The notes beneath the pieces are model-generated. The model ran no database searches. It saw only the letters and a list, made by a program, of their open reading frames with translations, and had not been told where the DNA came from. 64,000 nt of DNA from contig NZ_JADNYK010000011.1 in the NCBI RefSeq assembly GCF_017810075.1, positions 1 through 64,000 of the forward strand, read 5' to 3'. Positions 27,328 through 36,147 of this stretch are shown piece after piece. This DNA is from Pseudozobellia sp. WGM2 (GTDB taxonomy: Bacteria > Bacteroidota > Bacteroidia > Flavobacteriales > Flavobacteriaceae). Numbering within the stretch: position 1 is the stretch's first letter; every line of letters begins with the position of its first letter. The translations under genes and the position numbers were made by a program.

Positions 27328-28422
27328 TTATAAATACTTGATGGGATTGGTTTTACTTTCCGATAAACGGACTGCAAAATTAGGAATTTTTTTTGTAAGA
27401 TAGTCAACTAAAATATTTTTTGTAAACTGTTCTGTTTCATAGTGTCCTATATCGGCGATCACTATCTTGTTTTCAGCTTTGTAAAACTCGTGATACTTTA
27501 GGTCTGAAGTTATGTAAACATCTGCTCCTGCTGATTTTGCGGCTTCAATTGCAAAAGCTCCACTTCCTCCCAAGACAGCAACCTTTTTAATCTGTTTCCC
27601 CAACAACTCTGAATGTCTGACTATAGATGCATTCATTTTTTTCTTCACATGCTCGAGAAATTCAATTTCGTTTACAGAATCGTTCAAGGTGCCGACCATT
27701 CCTATACCTATGTTTTGGTCTGTATTGTCTAAAGTTGAAATTTCATAAGCTACTTCTTCATATGGGTGAGAGTCCAACAGGGCTTTTATTATTTTAGATT
27801 GATGAATTTTAGAGAATACTACATTGATCTGCGTTTCTTTTTCATAGTGTAGTTCCCCAACATTGCCTTTTGACGGATTGGCGTCTGAACCTGCTTTATA
27901 ATTACCAATACCATCTATGCTGAAACTACAGTTGCTATATTTGCCAATATTACCTGCACCTGCTTCGAACAGGGCTTCTTTTACACTATTGACATTTTCT
28001 AGAGGAACATAAGTAGTAAGTTTTTTGAGAGTTCCCTTCTGGGGAATCAAAATTTTAGAATCCGCAATACCAAGTACTTCGCATATTTTGGCATTTACGC
28101 CCTGCGGAACATTATCGAGTGCGGTATGCATACTGTAAATTGCAATATCGTTTCGAATGGCCTTTAACACTACACGTTCTACGTATGTGCGCCCGGTTAT
28201 TTTTTTGAGTCCTGAAAAAATAATAGGGTGAAAGCTTACAATTAGATTACACCGGTTCGCAATAGCCTCGTCAATAACGCTTTCCAAAGTGTCTAAAGTC
28301 ACCAAAACTCCAGTTACCTCTGAATTTGGGTTACCGACTAAAAGCCCAACATTATCAAAATCTTCAGCATAGCCCAGTGGTGCCAGCTCTTCTAAAACGG
28401 TACTAACTTCTTTTACGGTCAT
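27328..28422 (-). CDS. Nif3-like dinuclear metal centre protein
   Basis: 364 residues, the long Nif3/YqfO form with an inserted PII-like domain between the halves. Metal ligands are visible in NLIVSFHPIIFSGLKK and IYSMHTALDN at the N-terminal side, and in YITSDLKYHEFYKAENKIVIADIGHYETE at the C-terminal side. The opening MTVKEVSTVLEELAPLGYAEDFDNVGLLVG is typical; such proteins are often annotated as GTP cyclohydrolase I type 2 homologues. Exact role unsettled. Upstream neighbour of the coiled-coil gene; divergent from lpxK. Confidence 0.93.
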   Translation of the reverse strand: MTVKEVSTVLEELAPLGYAEDFDNVGLLVGNPNSEVTGVLVTLDTLESVIDEAIANRCNLIVSFHPIIFSGLKKITGRTYVERVVLKAIRNDIAIYSMHTALDNVPQGVNAKICEVLGIADSKILIPQKGTLKKLTTYVPLENVNSVKEALFEAGAGNIGKYSNCSFSIDGIGNYKAGSDANPSKGNVGELHYEKETQINVVFSKIHQSKIIKALLDSHPYEEVAYEISTLDNTDQNIGIGMVGTLNDSVNEIEFLEHVKKKMNASIVRHSELLGKQIKKVAVLGGSGAFAIEAAKSAGADVYITSDLKYHEFYKAENKIVIADIGHYETEQFTKNILVDYLTKKIPNFAVRLSESKTNPIKYL

Positions 28423-28469
28423 ATAGGTTTTTCTGCTGTCTAAAGATAAAATATTATAATTTCGCCTTA

Positions 28470-29465
28470 ATGCAAGTACTTAGAAAAATTCTATTTCCTG
28501 TCTCGATTGTTTATGCATTTGTAGTACATCTGCGCAATTACTTCTATGATAAAGGTTTTTTTAGTTCTAAATCATATCGAACACCTACTGTTTGCATAGG
28601 TAACCTAAGTGTAGGCGGTACTGGAAAAACACCTATGATCGAGTTTTTGATTTCTAAACTTAAGAGCGATTACAAGGTCGCCATTTTGAGTAGAGGGTAC
28701 ATGCGAAAGTCGAAGGGCTTTATTCTAGCTAACGACAATAGTTCCGTCGAAGACATAGGTGACGAACCTTTTCAGATTTTTAACAAGTTTTCTGAAGTGG
28801 TTGTTGCCGTCGACGCTAACAGACAAAATGGTATTGAACATTTAGAGCGGGAATGTAGCCCAGATATTATCTTGCTAGATGATGCATATCAGCACCGTAA
28901 GGTAAAAAGTGATTTTTATATTTTATTAACGGCCTTTGACAATTTGTATGTTAATGACTGGTATTTGCCCACAGGAGATTTACGAGATGCAAAAAGCCAA
29001 GCTGACAGGGCTCATACCATTGTGGTAACGAAGTGCCCTTCTGATTTAACTCTGCAAAAGAGAAAGGAAATTATAGAAAAGCTGAAATTAAAGGCTTATC
29101 AACAAGTCTTGTTCAGCTTTCTGGCATATAGTAAAATGATTGTAGGTCATGAAAGTGAATGCCCATTGAATGATTTGATAGGAAAAAAAGTGACTTTGGT
29201 CACAGGTATCGCCAATCCACGTCCCTTAACTTCGTATTTAGAGGAGATGGGGCTGTCTTTCGAGCATTTGAAGTATAAAGATCATCACTTTTTTACTTCA
29301 GCAGAACTGGAAATGTTAGCTCAAAAGGAATTCGTGCTAACAACTGAAAAGGATTATGTACGTCTAAAGAACAACCTATCGAATGTACATTACATTGCTG
29401 TTGCCCATAAATTTTTTGACGATGGTGAACAGTTATTGTTAGAAGGTCTAAAAAAGATTATGTAA
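28470..29465 (+). CDS. lpxK: Tetraacyldisaccharide 4'-kinase
   Basis: 331 residues. Walker A-like loop in GNLSVGGTGKTPMIEFL (residues about 45-60), followed by VAILSRGYMRKSKG, GDEPFQIFNKF and DIILLDDAYQHRKV, all typical of LpxK. It phosphorylates the 4' position of the lipid A disaccharide at the inner membrane, near the end of lipid A synthesis. The N-terminal hydrophobic stretch (FPVSIVYAFVVHLRNY) anchors it. The stop overlaps the convergent hybrid kinase gene by 8 bp. Confidence 0.95.
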   Translation: MQVLRKILFPVSIVYAFVVHLRNYFYDKGFFSSKSYRTPTVCIGNLSVGGTGKTPMIEFLISKLKSDYKVAILSRGYMRKSKGFILANDNSSVEDIGDEPFQIFNKFSEVVVAVDANRQNGIEHLERECSPDIILLDDAYQHRKVKSDFYILLTAFDNLYVNDWYLPTGDLRDAKSQADRAHTIVVTKCPSDLTLQKRKEIIEKLKLKAYQQVLFSFLAYSKMIVGHESECPLNDLIGKKVTLVTGIANPRPLTSYLEEMGLSFEHLKYKDHHFFTSAELEMLAQKEFVLTTEKDYVRLKNNLSNVHYIAVAHKFFDDGEQLLLEGLKKIM

Positions 29466-31701
29466 CCGAACTTCTTAGGTTTTTATTGTCAAAAATGTTT
29501 TCACCTATTTTCTGGTAGAAAACTTCGGGTTTAAAAGGTTTGGTTATTACATCGTTACACCCCGCAGCATAAAAACTTTCTAAACTATCGTCAAGTGAGA
29601 TTGCGGTAAGCGCCACTATCGGTGTGATCTTATCGAATTTACGAATCTCAATCGTCGCCTCCTCTCCACCTATACCGGGCATATGAATATCCATTAAAAT
29701 ACCGTCGTACTTATTCGCTTTGGCCAAATCGATGGCTTCACCACCATTGTTGGCTATATCGCTTGTGATTTCTTTTTTGGTCAGCATTTTCTTGGTAATT
29801 ACCTGGTTGATCTTGTTATCTTCAACAATCAATAGGTGCAGCCCTTTAAATTCAAAGTCCTTTTCAGATATTTCAAACGGTACGTCATCGACTAGGGCGT
29901 CTTTGCTCTTCATGTCTAGTTCAAAAAAAAACGAACTTCCTTCGCCTAACTTACTCTCTAATTGTATTTTACTGTCGAATAAGCCTAATAAACTTTTAAC
30001 TATTGTCAAGCCTAATCCTGTACCACCGTATTCGCGATTAATTTGAATAGATCCCTGCTCAAAACCTTCGAAAATATTTTCTTGTTGATCTCGTGAAATT
30101 CCGATACCATTATCTTTGACCTCAAAGTAGAGTTTTACATTTTCCTCTTTTTTCTCCACCAAATTAGCGATTACCTTAACTTCTCCGTTTTTAGTAAATT
30201 TTAGAGCATTACCCACAAGGTTCATAAATACCTGCGACAACTTAATGGGGTCGCTCATTAGATGGGAAGGTATATCTTCATCGTACTCCAGAATAATATC
30301 GGTATCATTACTGTGGGCACTTTGTTGAAGTGAATCGATAACTTCTTGCAAAATCTTTTTGAGATTGAACTCAACGTTCATCGGCTCTAACTTGTCGGCA
30401 TCGATTTTGTTGATCTGAAGAATGTCATTAATGAAGTTAAGTAAATAATCACCTGAAAATTTTAGTGCTTTAAGATGTTCTTTTTGGTTTTCACTAGGGT
30501 TTTCCTCCAATAGAAGGTGAGTCAGGCCGGTAACTGCATAAAGAGGAGTACGTAATTCATGGCTTACTGTCGACAAAAAGTTTGTTTTTGCCTCCATAGC
30601 AGTAACCGCTGCATCTCGAGCTCCTTTGAGTTCGGTGTTTTTGGTTTGTAAAAGATCGTTCGTTTTTAACTTTATCTGATTGTTTCTAAAAAGTGAAACC
30701 GCTAATAGAGTTATGATGATCAGCAATGCAGAGGTGAGAATAGCGGCAATGTCAGACTGGTTTTTAGATTCGTTCAATTCTTCGATTTTTTGTTCTTGGC
30801 GCCTTATTTCATCGCTCATAAAATCGAATTGAATTTTTTCTGCTGTCTTCGTTTCTGTTTTCATTTTGGCAATGTTGAACAACGAATCTCTAATATGCAG
30901 TAGATTTTTATTGCTTGCCAATGATGAATCATATTTCCCAAGAGATTCATAGACCTTTGTGAGCAATTCATTGGCTTCCCAAATTTCTTTGGCGAAAGCA
31001 TTTTCTTTGGCAAGTTTTAGAGCACTCTCAGCGTTGGAGGCACTTTCCTCTAAGTTCTCCGTTACAAAATTAAGTTGAGCCAGCCCTAAATATGCTTTTG
31101 CGGCCAAAAACTCACTTTCATAAATGTCTGTATTGATTATGAGCGAGTTAAAGTTCTTAGCAGCACTTTCATACTTCTCAAGGTTCATATAGATCTTGGC
31201 CTCTACCAGTAGTACATTATTGAAAAAATTACGGTCGTTGTTGAGGTGCTTGGCTTCATTAAGTAAAAATATAGCTTGAAAATTCTTTCCGTCATGAAAC
31301 AAAAGAATAGCTTCTATATACTTTTGCATAGCATCGCCATAGGGGTATTCGATATCTTTTAGCAAGGCTTTTGCACGGTCCCAGAAAAAATAGGTAGTTT
31401 CTTCTTTATTTAGTTTTAAATAAAGCAATGCATGTTCTTGGTAGCTGTTAATCAAAGATTTTACATCTTCATTTTCTTCTGCCGCTTTCGATGCTTTTTC
31501 TAATTCTTCAAGTGCTAGATCGGTCTGACCTTGATTGCTAAATATTCGGGCTCTATCGAAATATATTTTGGGGTCTTGAAGTTCAAGGGTGTCTTGAGTT
31601 TCAAGTATAGATTCTTGAGCGGTACTCTTTAAAAATGAAAAGAGAACCACTAATACTAGAATTAAACGGTAAGTTGCTATATGTCTAAAATTAAATTTCA
31701 A
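29458..31701 (-). CDS. Hybrid histidine kinase with TPR sensor and receiver
   Basis: 747 residues starting at a TTG whose last two bases overlap the TGA of the upstream GAPDH gene (TTGA), so the two are translationally coupled. Order: signal peptide (ending KSTAQ), TPR repeats about 40-290 in the periplasm, a coiled coil, one membrane helix (about 315-335), HisKA box (NFLSTVSHELRTPLYAVTGLT), ATPase domain (NLVGNALKFTKNGE, VKDNGIGIS) and a C-terminal receiver with Asp in GILMDIHMPGIGG and Lys in ITKPFKP. No DNA-binding output is attached. Signal unknown. Confidence 0.93.
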   Translation of the reverse strand: MKFNFRHIATYRLILVLVVLFSFLKSTAQESILETQDTLELQDPKIYFDRARIFSNQGQTDLALEELEKASKAAEENEDVKSLINSYQEHALLYLKLNKEETTYFFWDRAKALLKDIEYPYGDAMQKYIEAILLFHDGKNFQAIFLLNEAKHLNNDRNFFNNVLLVEAKIYMNLEKYESAAKNFNSLIINTDIYESEFLAAKAYLGLAQLNFVTENLEESASNAESALKLAKENAFAKEIWEANELLTKVYESLGKYDSSLASNKNLLHIRDSLFNIAKMKTETKTAEKIQFDFMSDEIRRQEQKIEELNESKNQSDIAAILTSALLIIITLLAVSLFRNNQIKLKTNDLLQTKNTELKGARDAAVTAMEAKTNFLSTVSHELRTPLYAVTGLTHLLLEENPSENQKEHLKALKFSGDYLLNFINDILQINKIDADKLEPMNVEFNLKKILQEVIDSLQQSAHSNDTDIILEYDEDIPSHLMSDPIKLSQVFMNLVGNALKFTKNGEVKVIANLVEKKEENVKLYFEVKDNGIGISRDQQENIFEGFEQGSIQINREYGGTGLGLTIVKSLLGLFDSKIQLESKLGEGSSFFFELDMKSKDALVDDVPFEISEKDFEFKGLHLLIVEDNKINQVITKKMLTKKEITSDIANNGGEAIDLAKANKYDGILMDIHMPGIGGEEATIEIRKFDKITPIVALTAISLDDSLESFYAAGCNDVITKPFKPEVFYQKIGENIFDNKNLRSSVT

Positions 31702-32708
31702 ACGTAATTTTTATGTCTCAATAATTGGATTAAATCGACAATTCTACTACTGTAACCGGTTTCATTATCATACCAACCAATTATTTTTACCATCTTTCCA
31801 ATTACAGAGGTCATCTCAGAATCAAACGTACAAGAGTGATAACTATTGTTTATATCGATAGATACTATCGGGTTTTCGGTATATAAAATTATGTTTTTCA
31901 ATTCATTAAGCGAATTTTTTTTAAAAGATGCATTAACTTCTTCTATCGAAGTCTCTTTTTTAACATTGAATGTGATATCGGTCAGAGAGCCGTTCGGTAC
32001 AGGTACTCTTATGCCGCAACCACCGATTACATTGGCCAAATGGGGAAAAATTTTAGTGAGTGCCTTTGCCGCACCGGTGGTGGTAGGTACAATCGATTGC
32101 GCTGCTGCCCTGGCCCTTCTTAAATCGTGATGAGGTTGGTCATGCAAACTTTGATCACTCGTGTAAGAATGAATGGTAGTTATATAAGCTTGTTCGATGC
32201 CGCATAGTTCGTCTATAATTTTAATCATTGGAGCGGCGTTATTGGTCGTGCAAGAAGCATTCGATATAATAGCGTCAGATTCTTCGATAATAGCTTCATT
32301 AACACCCAAAACTACCATAGGAATGCCCTCATCTGCAGGAGGGGCGGAAAGAATAACCTTGGTTGCCCCATTTTTGATATGATACATAAGAGTATCACGA
32401 GTTTTGAACTTGCCCGAACATTCAATAACTATGTCAACTTCATTTCTAGACCAATCAATTGTTTTTGGTGAAAGATGGTTCGTAAGCTCAATTTTCTGCC
32501 CTTCAACGATTATTTGATCCTGATCGTAACCGACCTCACACTCAAAAACACCATGAATGCTATCGAATTTCAGAAGGTGCGATAAAGTTCGGGCATCCGC
32601 TAGGTCATTAATGGCAGTTACCTGTAACTCGGGATGTCTGTGCAACATTCGGAATAGGGTGCGACCAATTCGTCCAAACCCGTTGATGCCTATTTTTGTT
32701 GTTTTCAT
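31698..32708 (-). CDS. gap: Glyceraldehyde-3-phosphate dehydrogenase, class I
   Basis: 336 residues. NAD-binding GINGFGRIGRTLFRM at the N-terminus; the catalytic Cys in ISNASCTTNNAAPM at about residue 152; the partner His in ITTIHSYTSDQSLHD; substrate-binding HHDLRRARAAAQSIVPTTTGAAKA; and C-terminal GWYDNETGYSSR. It oxidises glyceraldehyde 3-phosphate to 1,3-bisphosphoglycerate. Several usually fixed positions differ (for example CGIRVPVPNGSLTDIT), so this may be a second isozyme or an erythrose-4-phosphate dehydrogenase-like form. It is followed by the coupled hybrid kinase gene, an unusual partner. Confidence 0.92.
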   Translation of the reverse strand: MKTTKIGINGFGRIGRTLFRMLHRHPELQVTAINDLADARTLSHLLKFDSIHGVFECEVGYDQDQIIVEGQKIELTNHLSPKTIDWSRNEVDIVIECSGKFKTRDTLMYHIKNGATKVILSAPPADEGIPMVVLGVNEAIIEESDAIISNASCTTNNAAPMIKIIDELCGIEQAYITTIHSYTSDQSLHDQPHHDLRRARAAAQSIVPTTTGAAKALTKIFPHLANVIGGCGIRVPVPNGSLTDITFNVKKETSIEEVNASFKKNSLNELKNIILYTENPIVSIDINNSYHSCTFDSEMTSVIGKMVKIIGWYDNETGYSSRIVDLIQLLRHKNYV

Positions 32709-32751
32709 GGATTTTTGGGGAGGTAAACTTCCTAAAGGAGCTCAAAATAAC

Positions 32752-33627
32752 TTAATCAATATGCTTATGGGCCTTGTATGACGATCTGACCAAAGCACCA
32801 CTCTCCACATGTCTAAAGCCCATTTTTAAACCTATTTCTTCGTACTTCTTAAACTGCTCGGGAAGTATAAATTCTTTCACAGGGAGATGTTTTTTTGAGG
32901 GTTGTAAGTATTGGCCAATGGTTACAACGTCGACTTTTGCATTTCGAAGATCTTCCATAGTCTCGATAACTTCTTCCTCAAGTTCTCCAAGACCTAGCAT
33001 TATGCCCGATTTGGTACGGTTTACACCGCTGTCACGAAGGTATCTAAGTACTTCAAGACTACGGTCGTATTTCGCTTGAATCCGCACTTCTCGAGTGAGT
33101 CTTTTAACGGTTTCCATGTTATGGGAGACCACCTCTGGAGCTACTTTCACGATTCTATCGATATGTCTTTCTATCCCTTGAAAATCAGGAATTAAAGTTT
33201 CTAGGGTGGTATTCGGGTTCATACGACGGATTGCCTTTACGGTTTCCGCCCATATTATAGAACCCATATCTTTTAAGTCATCACGATCTACCGAGGTAAC
33301 AACTGCATGTTTAATACCCATGATCTTAATAGATCGGGCCACTTTTTCAGGTTCGGCCCAATCAACCGTTGATGGGCGGCCCGTTTTAACGCCACAAAAA
33401 CCGCATGACCGGGTACATACATTACCTAAAATCATGAAGGTCGCAGTACCTTCACCCCAACATTCGCCCATATTCGGGCAGCTGCCCGATGTGCAGATGG
33501 TATGCAAGTCGTATTTGTCGACCAGACCTCTTAATTGTGTATATTTCTTACCTGTAGGAAGCTTTACCCTTAACCATTTTGGTTTACCTTTTGGAGGTGC
33601 TACACTAGCTACGGTGTCTGTGCTCAT
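32752..33627 (-). CDS. lipA: Lipoyl synthase
   Basis: 291 residues. Radical SAM enzyme with both FeS clusters: the auxiliary-cluster cysteines in [21 protein letters not shown] and the SAM-cluster motif [10 protein letters not shown], plus the C-terminal [14 protein letters not shown] with the family's conserved RSSY. It inserts two sulfurs into octanoyl groups on the E2 and H proteins to form lipoyl. A TATATTTG box at 33654-33647 sits about 20 bp before the start codon and gives a short leader. Confidence 0.96.
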   Translation of the reverse strand: MSTDTVASVAPPKGKPKWLRVKLPTGKKYTQLRGLVDKYDLHTICTSGSCPNMGECWGEGTATFMILGNVCTRSCGFCGVKTGRPSTVDWAEPEKVARSIKIMGIKHAVVTSVDRDDLKDMGSIIWAETVKAIRRMNPNTTLETLIPDFQGIERHIDRIVKVAPEVVSHNMETVKRLTREVRIQAKYDRSLEVLRYLRDSGVNRTKSGIMLGLGELEEEVIETMEDLRNAKVDVVTIGQYLQPSKKHLPVKEFILPEQFKKYEEIGLKMGFRHVESGALVRSSYKAHKHID

Positions 33628-33729
33628 ACTTAAACTCTGTTTGGTACAAATATACGAAACTAATAAGGGTTAGTTGTTAAAGCGAGATAACCGATTTGAT
33701 ACATCGGGTTCACGTCGTATTAGTCTATC

Positions 33730-34287
33730 TTATGTGTCTTTACCCCTAATAACTTGGGCCAGAAGCTTTTTTGCCCTCAGAATTTTAACTTTTACATTGT
33801 TGATAGGCTCATTAAGTTCTTCGGCAATATCGGCGTAACTTAATTCTTTGAAGTATCGAAGATTGATAATCTCTTGATAATGGGGTTTTAACTTCTTAAT
33901 ATGTGAAAGAAGATTGGCAAGATTTTGCTCTGAAATTAAAAGATCTTCTGCCGATGGTGCGTCGTCGAGTACCTTTCTCACCGAGTCTTGATTTCCACCT
34001 GTTTCTAAACTTTTTTTTCTCTTTCGAATAAGGTCTACGTGAATATTCTTCGAAATAGCGATGAGCCAAGTTTTAAACTCGTACTTCTCGTTATACGTAT
34101 TCAATTTGTCGAACGCCTTAGAGAAGGTTTGAATGGTAATATCTTCGGCGTCGTTTTCGTTTTCGGTTCGCTTAAGTTGAAAGCCGTAGACTCCGTTCCA
34201 AAATTTATCCAACAAGTGGCTATAGGCAATTTGGCTACCCGAAAGCGCTTTTTTTATAGTGGCTTGGGTATCGTCGGGTGATGCCAA
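33730..34287 (-). CDS. ECF-type RNA polymerase sigma factor
   Basis: 185 residues from a TTG at 34287; no ATG is available. Region 2 is seen in FWNGVYGFQLKRTENENDAEDITIQTFSKAFDKL..FKTWLIAISKNIHVDLIRKRKK and region 4 in HYQEIINLRYFKELSYADIAEELNEPINNVKVKILRAKKLL (helix-turn-helix). It lies 18 bp downstream of a small Cys-rich membrane protein and probably shares its transcript. No classical anti-sigma gene is directly beside it. Confidence 0.93.
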   Translation of the reverse strand: MASPDDTQATIKKALSGSQIAYSHLLDKFWNGVYGFQLKRTENENDAEDITIQTFSKAFDKLNTYNEKYEFKTWLIAISKNIHVDLIRKRKKSLETGGNQDSVRKVLDDAPSAEDLLISEQNLANLLSHIKKLKPHYQEIINLRYFKELSYADIAEELNEPINNVKVKILRAKKLLAQVIRGKDT

Positions 34288-34305
34288 GGCTGGGGGCTTT
34301 TTGTG

Positions 34306-34521
34306 TTAGGGGGTCTGTAATTCTGACCCAGATTCGTTTCTGCAATCTTGTTCACTCGGTAGTTTACCGCACATGCCACACGCTTCACCTTCTTGGTTCA
34401 AAAACGGACTTTGACTTGCACAGGTACCTGCGAATTCACCATCTTTTTTAGACCAGATTTTAATGGCGATACCGGCAAATGCCAAAGCCAATAAACCTAC
34501 GGTCAATAATATCAACTTCAT
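34306..34521 (-). CDS. Small Cys-rich membrane protein
   Basis: 71 residues: one N-terminal membrane helix (LILLTVGLLALAFAGIAIKIW), then a short tail with four cysteines (CASQSPFLNQEGEACGMCG.. and DC). I recall similar short proteins in flavobacteria annotated only as membrane or secreted. The tail could hold a metal or form disulfides. A full promoter match lies at 34540-34569, and the ECF sigma gene follows 18 bp downstream, so a role in sensing for that sigma factor is possible but unproven. Confidence 0.75.
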   Translation of the reverse strand: MKLILLTVGLLALAFAGIAIKIWSKKDGEFAGTCASQSPFLNQEGEACGMCGKLPSEQDCRNESGSELQTP

Positions 34522-34539
34522 AATTCGTTCAATTTGCTA

Positions 34540-34569
34540 CAAAGATACAAAATAAGCCCCGAAACAAAA
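34540..34569 (-). promoter_or_regulatory. Promoter of the small membrane protein - sigma operon
   Basis: On the minus strand: TTTTG at 34569-34565, a 17-bp spacer, TATCTTTG at 34547-34540. The start codon at 34521 is 18 bp further. The -33 element lies in the loop of the upstream operon's terminator. Confidence 0.7.
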
Positions 34570-34581
34570 GTCTCGAGGCTT
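34554..34581 (-). terminator. Terminator of the sigma/anti-sigma operon
   Basis: Arms AAGCCTCGA / TCGGGGCTT on the minus strand (one mismatch), a 10-nt loop, then TATTTTG. It lies 28 bp after the anti-sigma stop and overlaps the next promoter. Confidence 0.65.
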
Positions 34582-34608
34582 GAGGATATATAAGTGCTAT
34601 AGTTGATT

Positions 34609-35367
34609 TTAGTACGCGATATTAGCAACAATATTTTCAACCGTTGGGGTTTGATTGCCACCCTTGGGTTCTATAGTAATATAGCTTATGGCTTTGTCGG
34701 CATAAGGTAGTGCCAATAACTTTTCTTGACTATCGGCTTCATGAATTATACCTAGGTTGACCATGCTGCCATTGACTTCGGCCCACATCTGATAACATTG
34801 GTCTTGGGGTAAATTCGGTAATTTACTGACATTAATGTACGAAAGTTTCTTGACCGGGTTAATATAAGCTACGGCCTTAAGCTCTTTGGCCTTTTTATTG
34901 CCCTCAACACTAACTTTTTTGGTCTCGGGGTTTTGAAGAACGATAAACTGATTGCGAACATCTTCTAACTGCTCGCGCATAGTTTCTTCTAAATCGTCTA
35001 TTTTATTGTTAACGATAGCATTCTCTTCCTGAAGACTTTGATTTTGGTCCCAGAAGAAAAAGCTTGCACCTGCAGAAATTAAAACAGCTATACTGGCCGC
35101 AATGGCCATTCTGTAAAATTTGTTACGGCCTACATGCTCTTTTCTCACCCTTGCAAAAACCTTGTCGCGAAGCTCATCGGATGCTTTTACGGCATGTAAC
35201 TTGGCATAAGCTTCTAAATTTTCTTGAAGTTCATTATAAGCTTCTCTCACTTCAGGGTACATGGCTATATAGCGCTCAGCTTGCATAGCCTCCTCTTCAC
35301 TAGTAGTACCTATTAGATACTTTTCTAGAATGTCAGAATCTAAAAATTGTTTTATTTTTTGTTTCAT
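34609..35367 (-). CDS. Anti-sigma factor, RskA-type C-terminal domain
   Basis: 252 residues. A cytoplasmic N-terminal part (about 1-80, EKYLIGTTSEEEAMQAERYIAMYPEVREAYNEL) resembles sigma-binding anti-sigma domains without a zinc motif. One membrane helix (MAIAASIAVLISAGASFFFW) is followed by a coiled coil and an RskA-like periplasmic domain (NLPQDQCYQMWAEVNGSMVNLG). It lies 4 bp after the ECF sigma gene at 35372 and very likely holds that factor at the membrane until a signal releases it. Confidence 0.9.
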   Translation of the reverse strand: MKQKIKQFLDSDILEKYLIGTTSEEEAMQAERYIAMYPEVREAYNELQENLEAYAKLHAVKASDELRDKVFARVRKEHVGRNKFYRMAIAASIAVLISAGASFFFWDQNQSLQEENAIVNNKIDDLEETMREQLEDVRNQFIVLQNPETKKVSVEGNKKAKELKAVAYINPVKKLSYINVSKLPNLPQDQCYQMWAEVNGSMVNLGIIHEADSQEKLLALPYADKAISYITIEPKGGNQTPTVENIVANIAY

Positions 35368-35371
35368 GATG

Positions 35372-35938
35372 TTATGGTATCAGGTTCAATGATAAAACCA
35401 AAAGCAATATTGGGACATAAATTTTTCTGAGTTCCCTTAATCCGATTTTAAGTCGAGACTTTATAGTTCCCAGTGGAATACCCAGTTCATCGCTAGCCTC
35501 TTGCTGTGTCATGCCCTGAAAAAAGAGGGCATCTAACACAATCTGATATTTTGGCTCTATCTTATCTAGATTTTCACTAACGTCCATAAGCTCCGGTCTG
35601 GTGCTATCGACGCCTAGATTATATACGTCTGAAACGTCGATTTGGATTTCTTTGTCACTTTTTGTATTTACGCTGCGCAATTTATCGATTGCAGTATTTC
35701 TTGTTATACGAAATAACCAGGTAAAAAGTTTGGCTTTTGATACATCGTATGAATCTGATTTTTTCCATATTTTAACGAAACTTTCTTGTAATACATCTTG
35801 CGCCAACTCTTCGTCACGAACCACCTTATTGGCAACACCTAATAAAGTGTCTCCGTAGTGTTCATACAATAACGAAATAGCTTTTTCATTTCGCTCTTGA
35901 AGTAATTCAACAATGTGCTTTTCAAGTAAGGTGCTCAT
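35372..35938 (-). CDS. ECF-type RNA polymerase sigma factor (partner of anti-sigma)
   Basis: 188 residues with sigma region 2 (LLYEHYGDTLLGVANKVVRDEELAQDVLQESFVKIW..FTWLFRITRNTAIDKLRS) and region 4 (YQIVLDALFFQGMTQQEASDELGIPLGTIKSRLKIGLRELR). An odd feature is the short hydrophobic C-terminal tail (VPILLLVLSLNLIP), which could touch the membrane or its regulator. A candidate -7 element TATTTTTG lies at 36058-36051, leaving a leader of about 105 nt. The anti-sigma gene follows immediately. Confidence 0.93.
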   Translation of the reverse strand: MSTLLEKHIVELLQERNEKAISLLYEHYGDTLLGVANKVVRDEELAQDVLQESFVKIWKKSDSYDVSKAKLFTWLFRITRNTAIDKLRSVNTKSDKEIQIDVSDVYNLGVDSTRPELMDVSENLDKIEPKYQIVLDALFFQGMTQQEASDELGIPLGTIKSRLKIGLRELRKIYVPILLLVLSLNLIP

Positions 35939-36008
35939 AAATTTTGTGAGGTCTCAAAAAAAATTTCATATTGGGGCATCCAGCATGGTAAGTTCGACCG
36001 TATATGTT

Positions 36009-36147
36009 AAAACGCTAAAATATAAAATTGATTGCTATATCAGCGTTTTGCAAAAATATTAATGTATAAATGTGCACTTGGTAACTGCACATTTAATTTT
36101 TGGTTAGTTTGGTTTGGTATAACCCCTAAAGTTTTCTTTAGGGGTTA
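36009..36147. other. Cluster of three inverted repeats between sigma gene and murB
   Basis: AAAACGCT / AGCGTTTT at 36009-36016 and 36042-36049; AAATGTGCA / TGCACATTT at 36068-36076 and 36086-36094, followed by ATTTTT; TAACCCCTAAAG / CTTTAGGGGTTA at 36120-36131 and 36136-36147. The 206-bp gap holds no gene that I can see. The last repeat covers the murB stop codon and can end murB transcription, but its T-rich side faces right. Confidence 0.6.

Noticed and set aside
36120-36147. Simple call of a murB terminator
   Set aside because: The stem is perfect, but on the minus strand no T-run follows it and it covers the murB stop codon, so I list it as part of an inverted-repeat cluster instead of a plain terminator.
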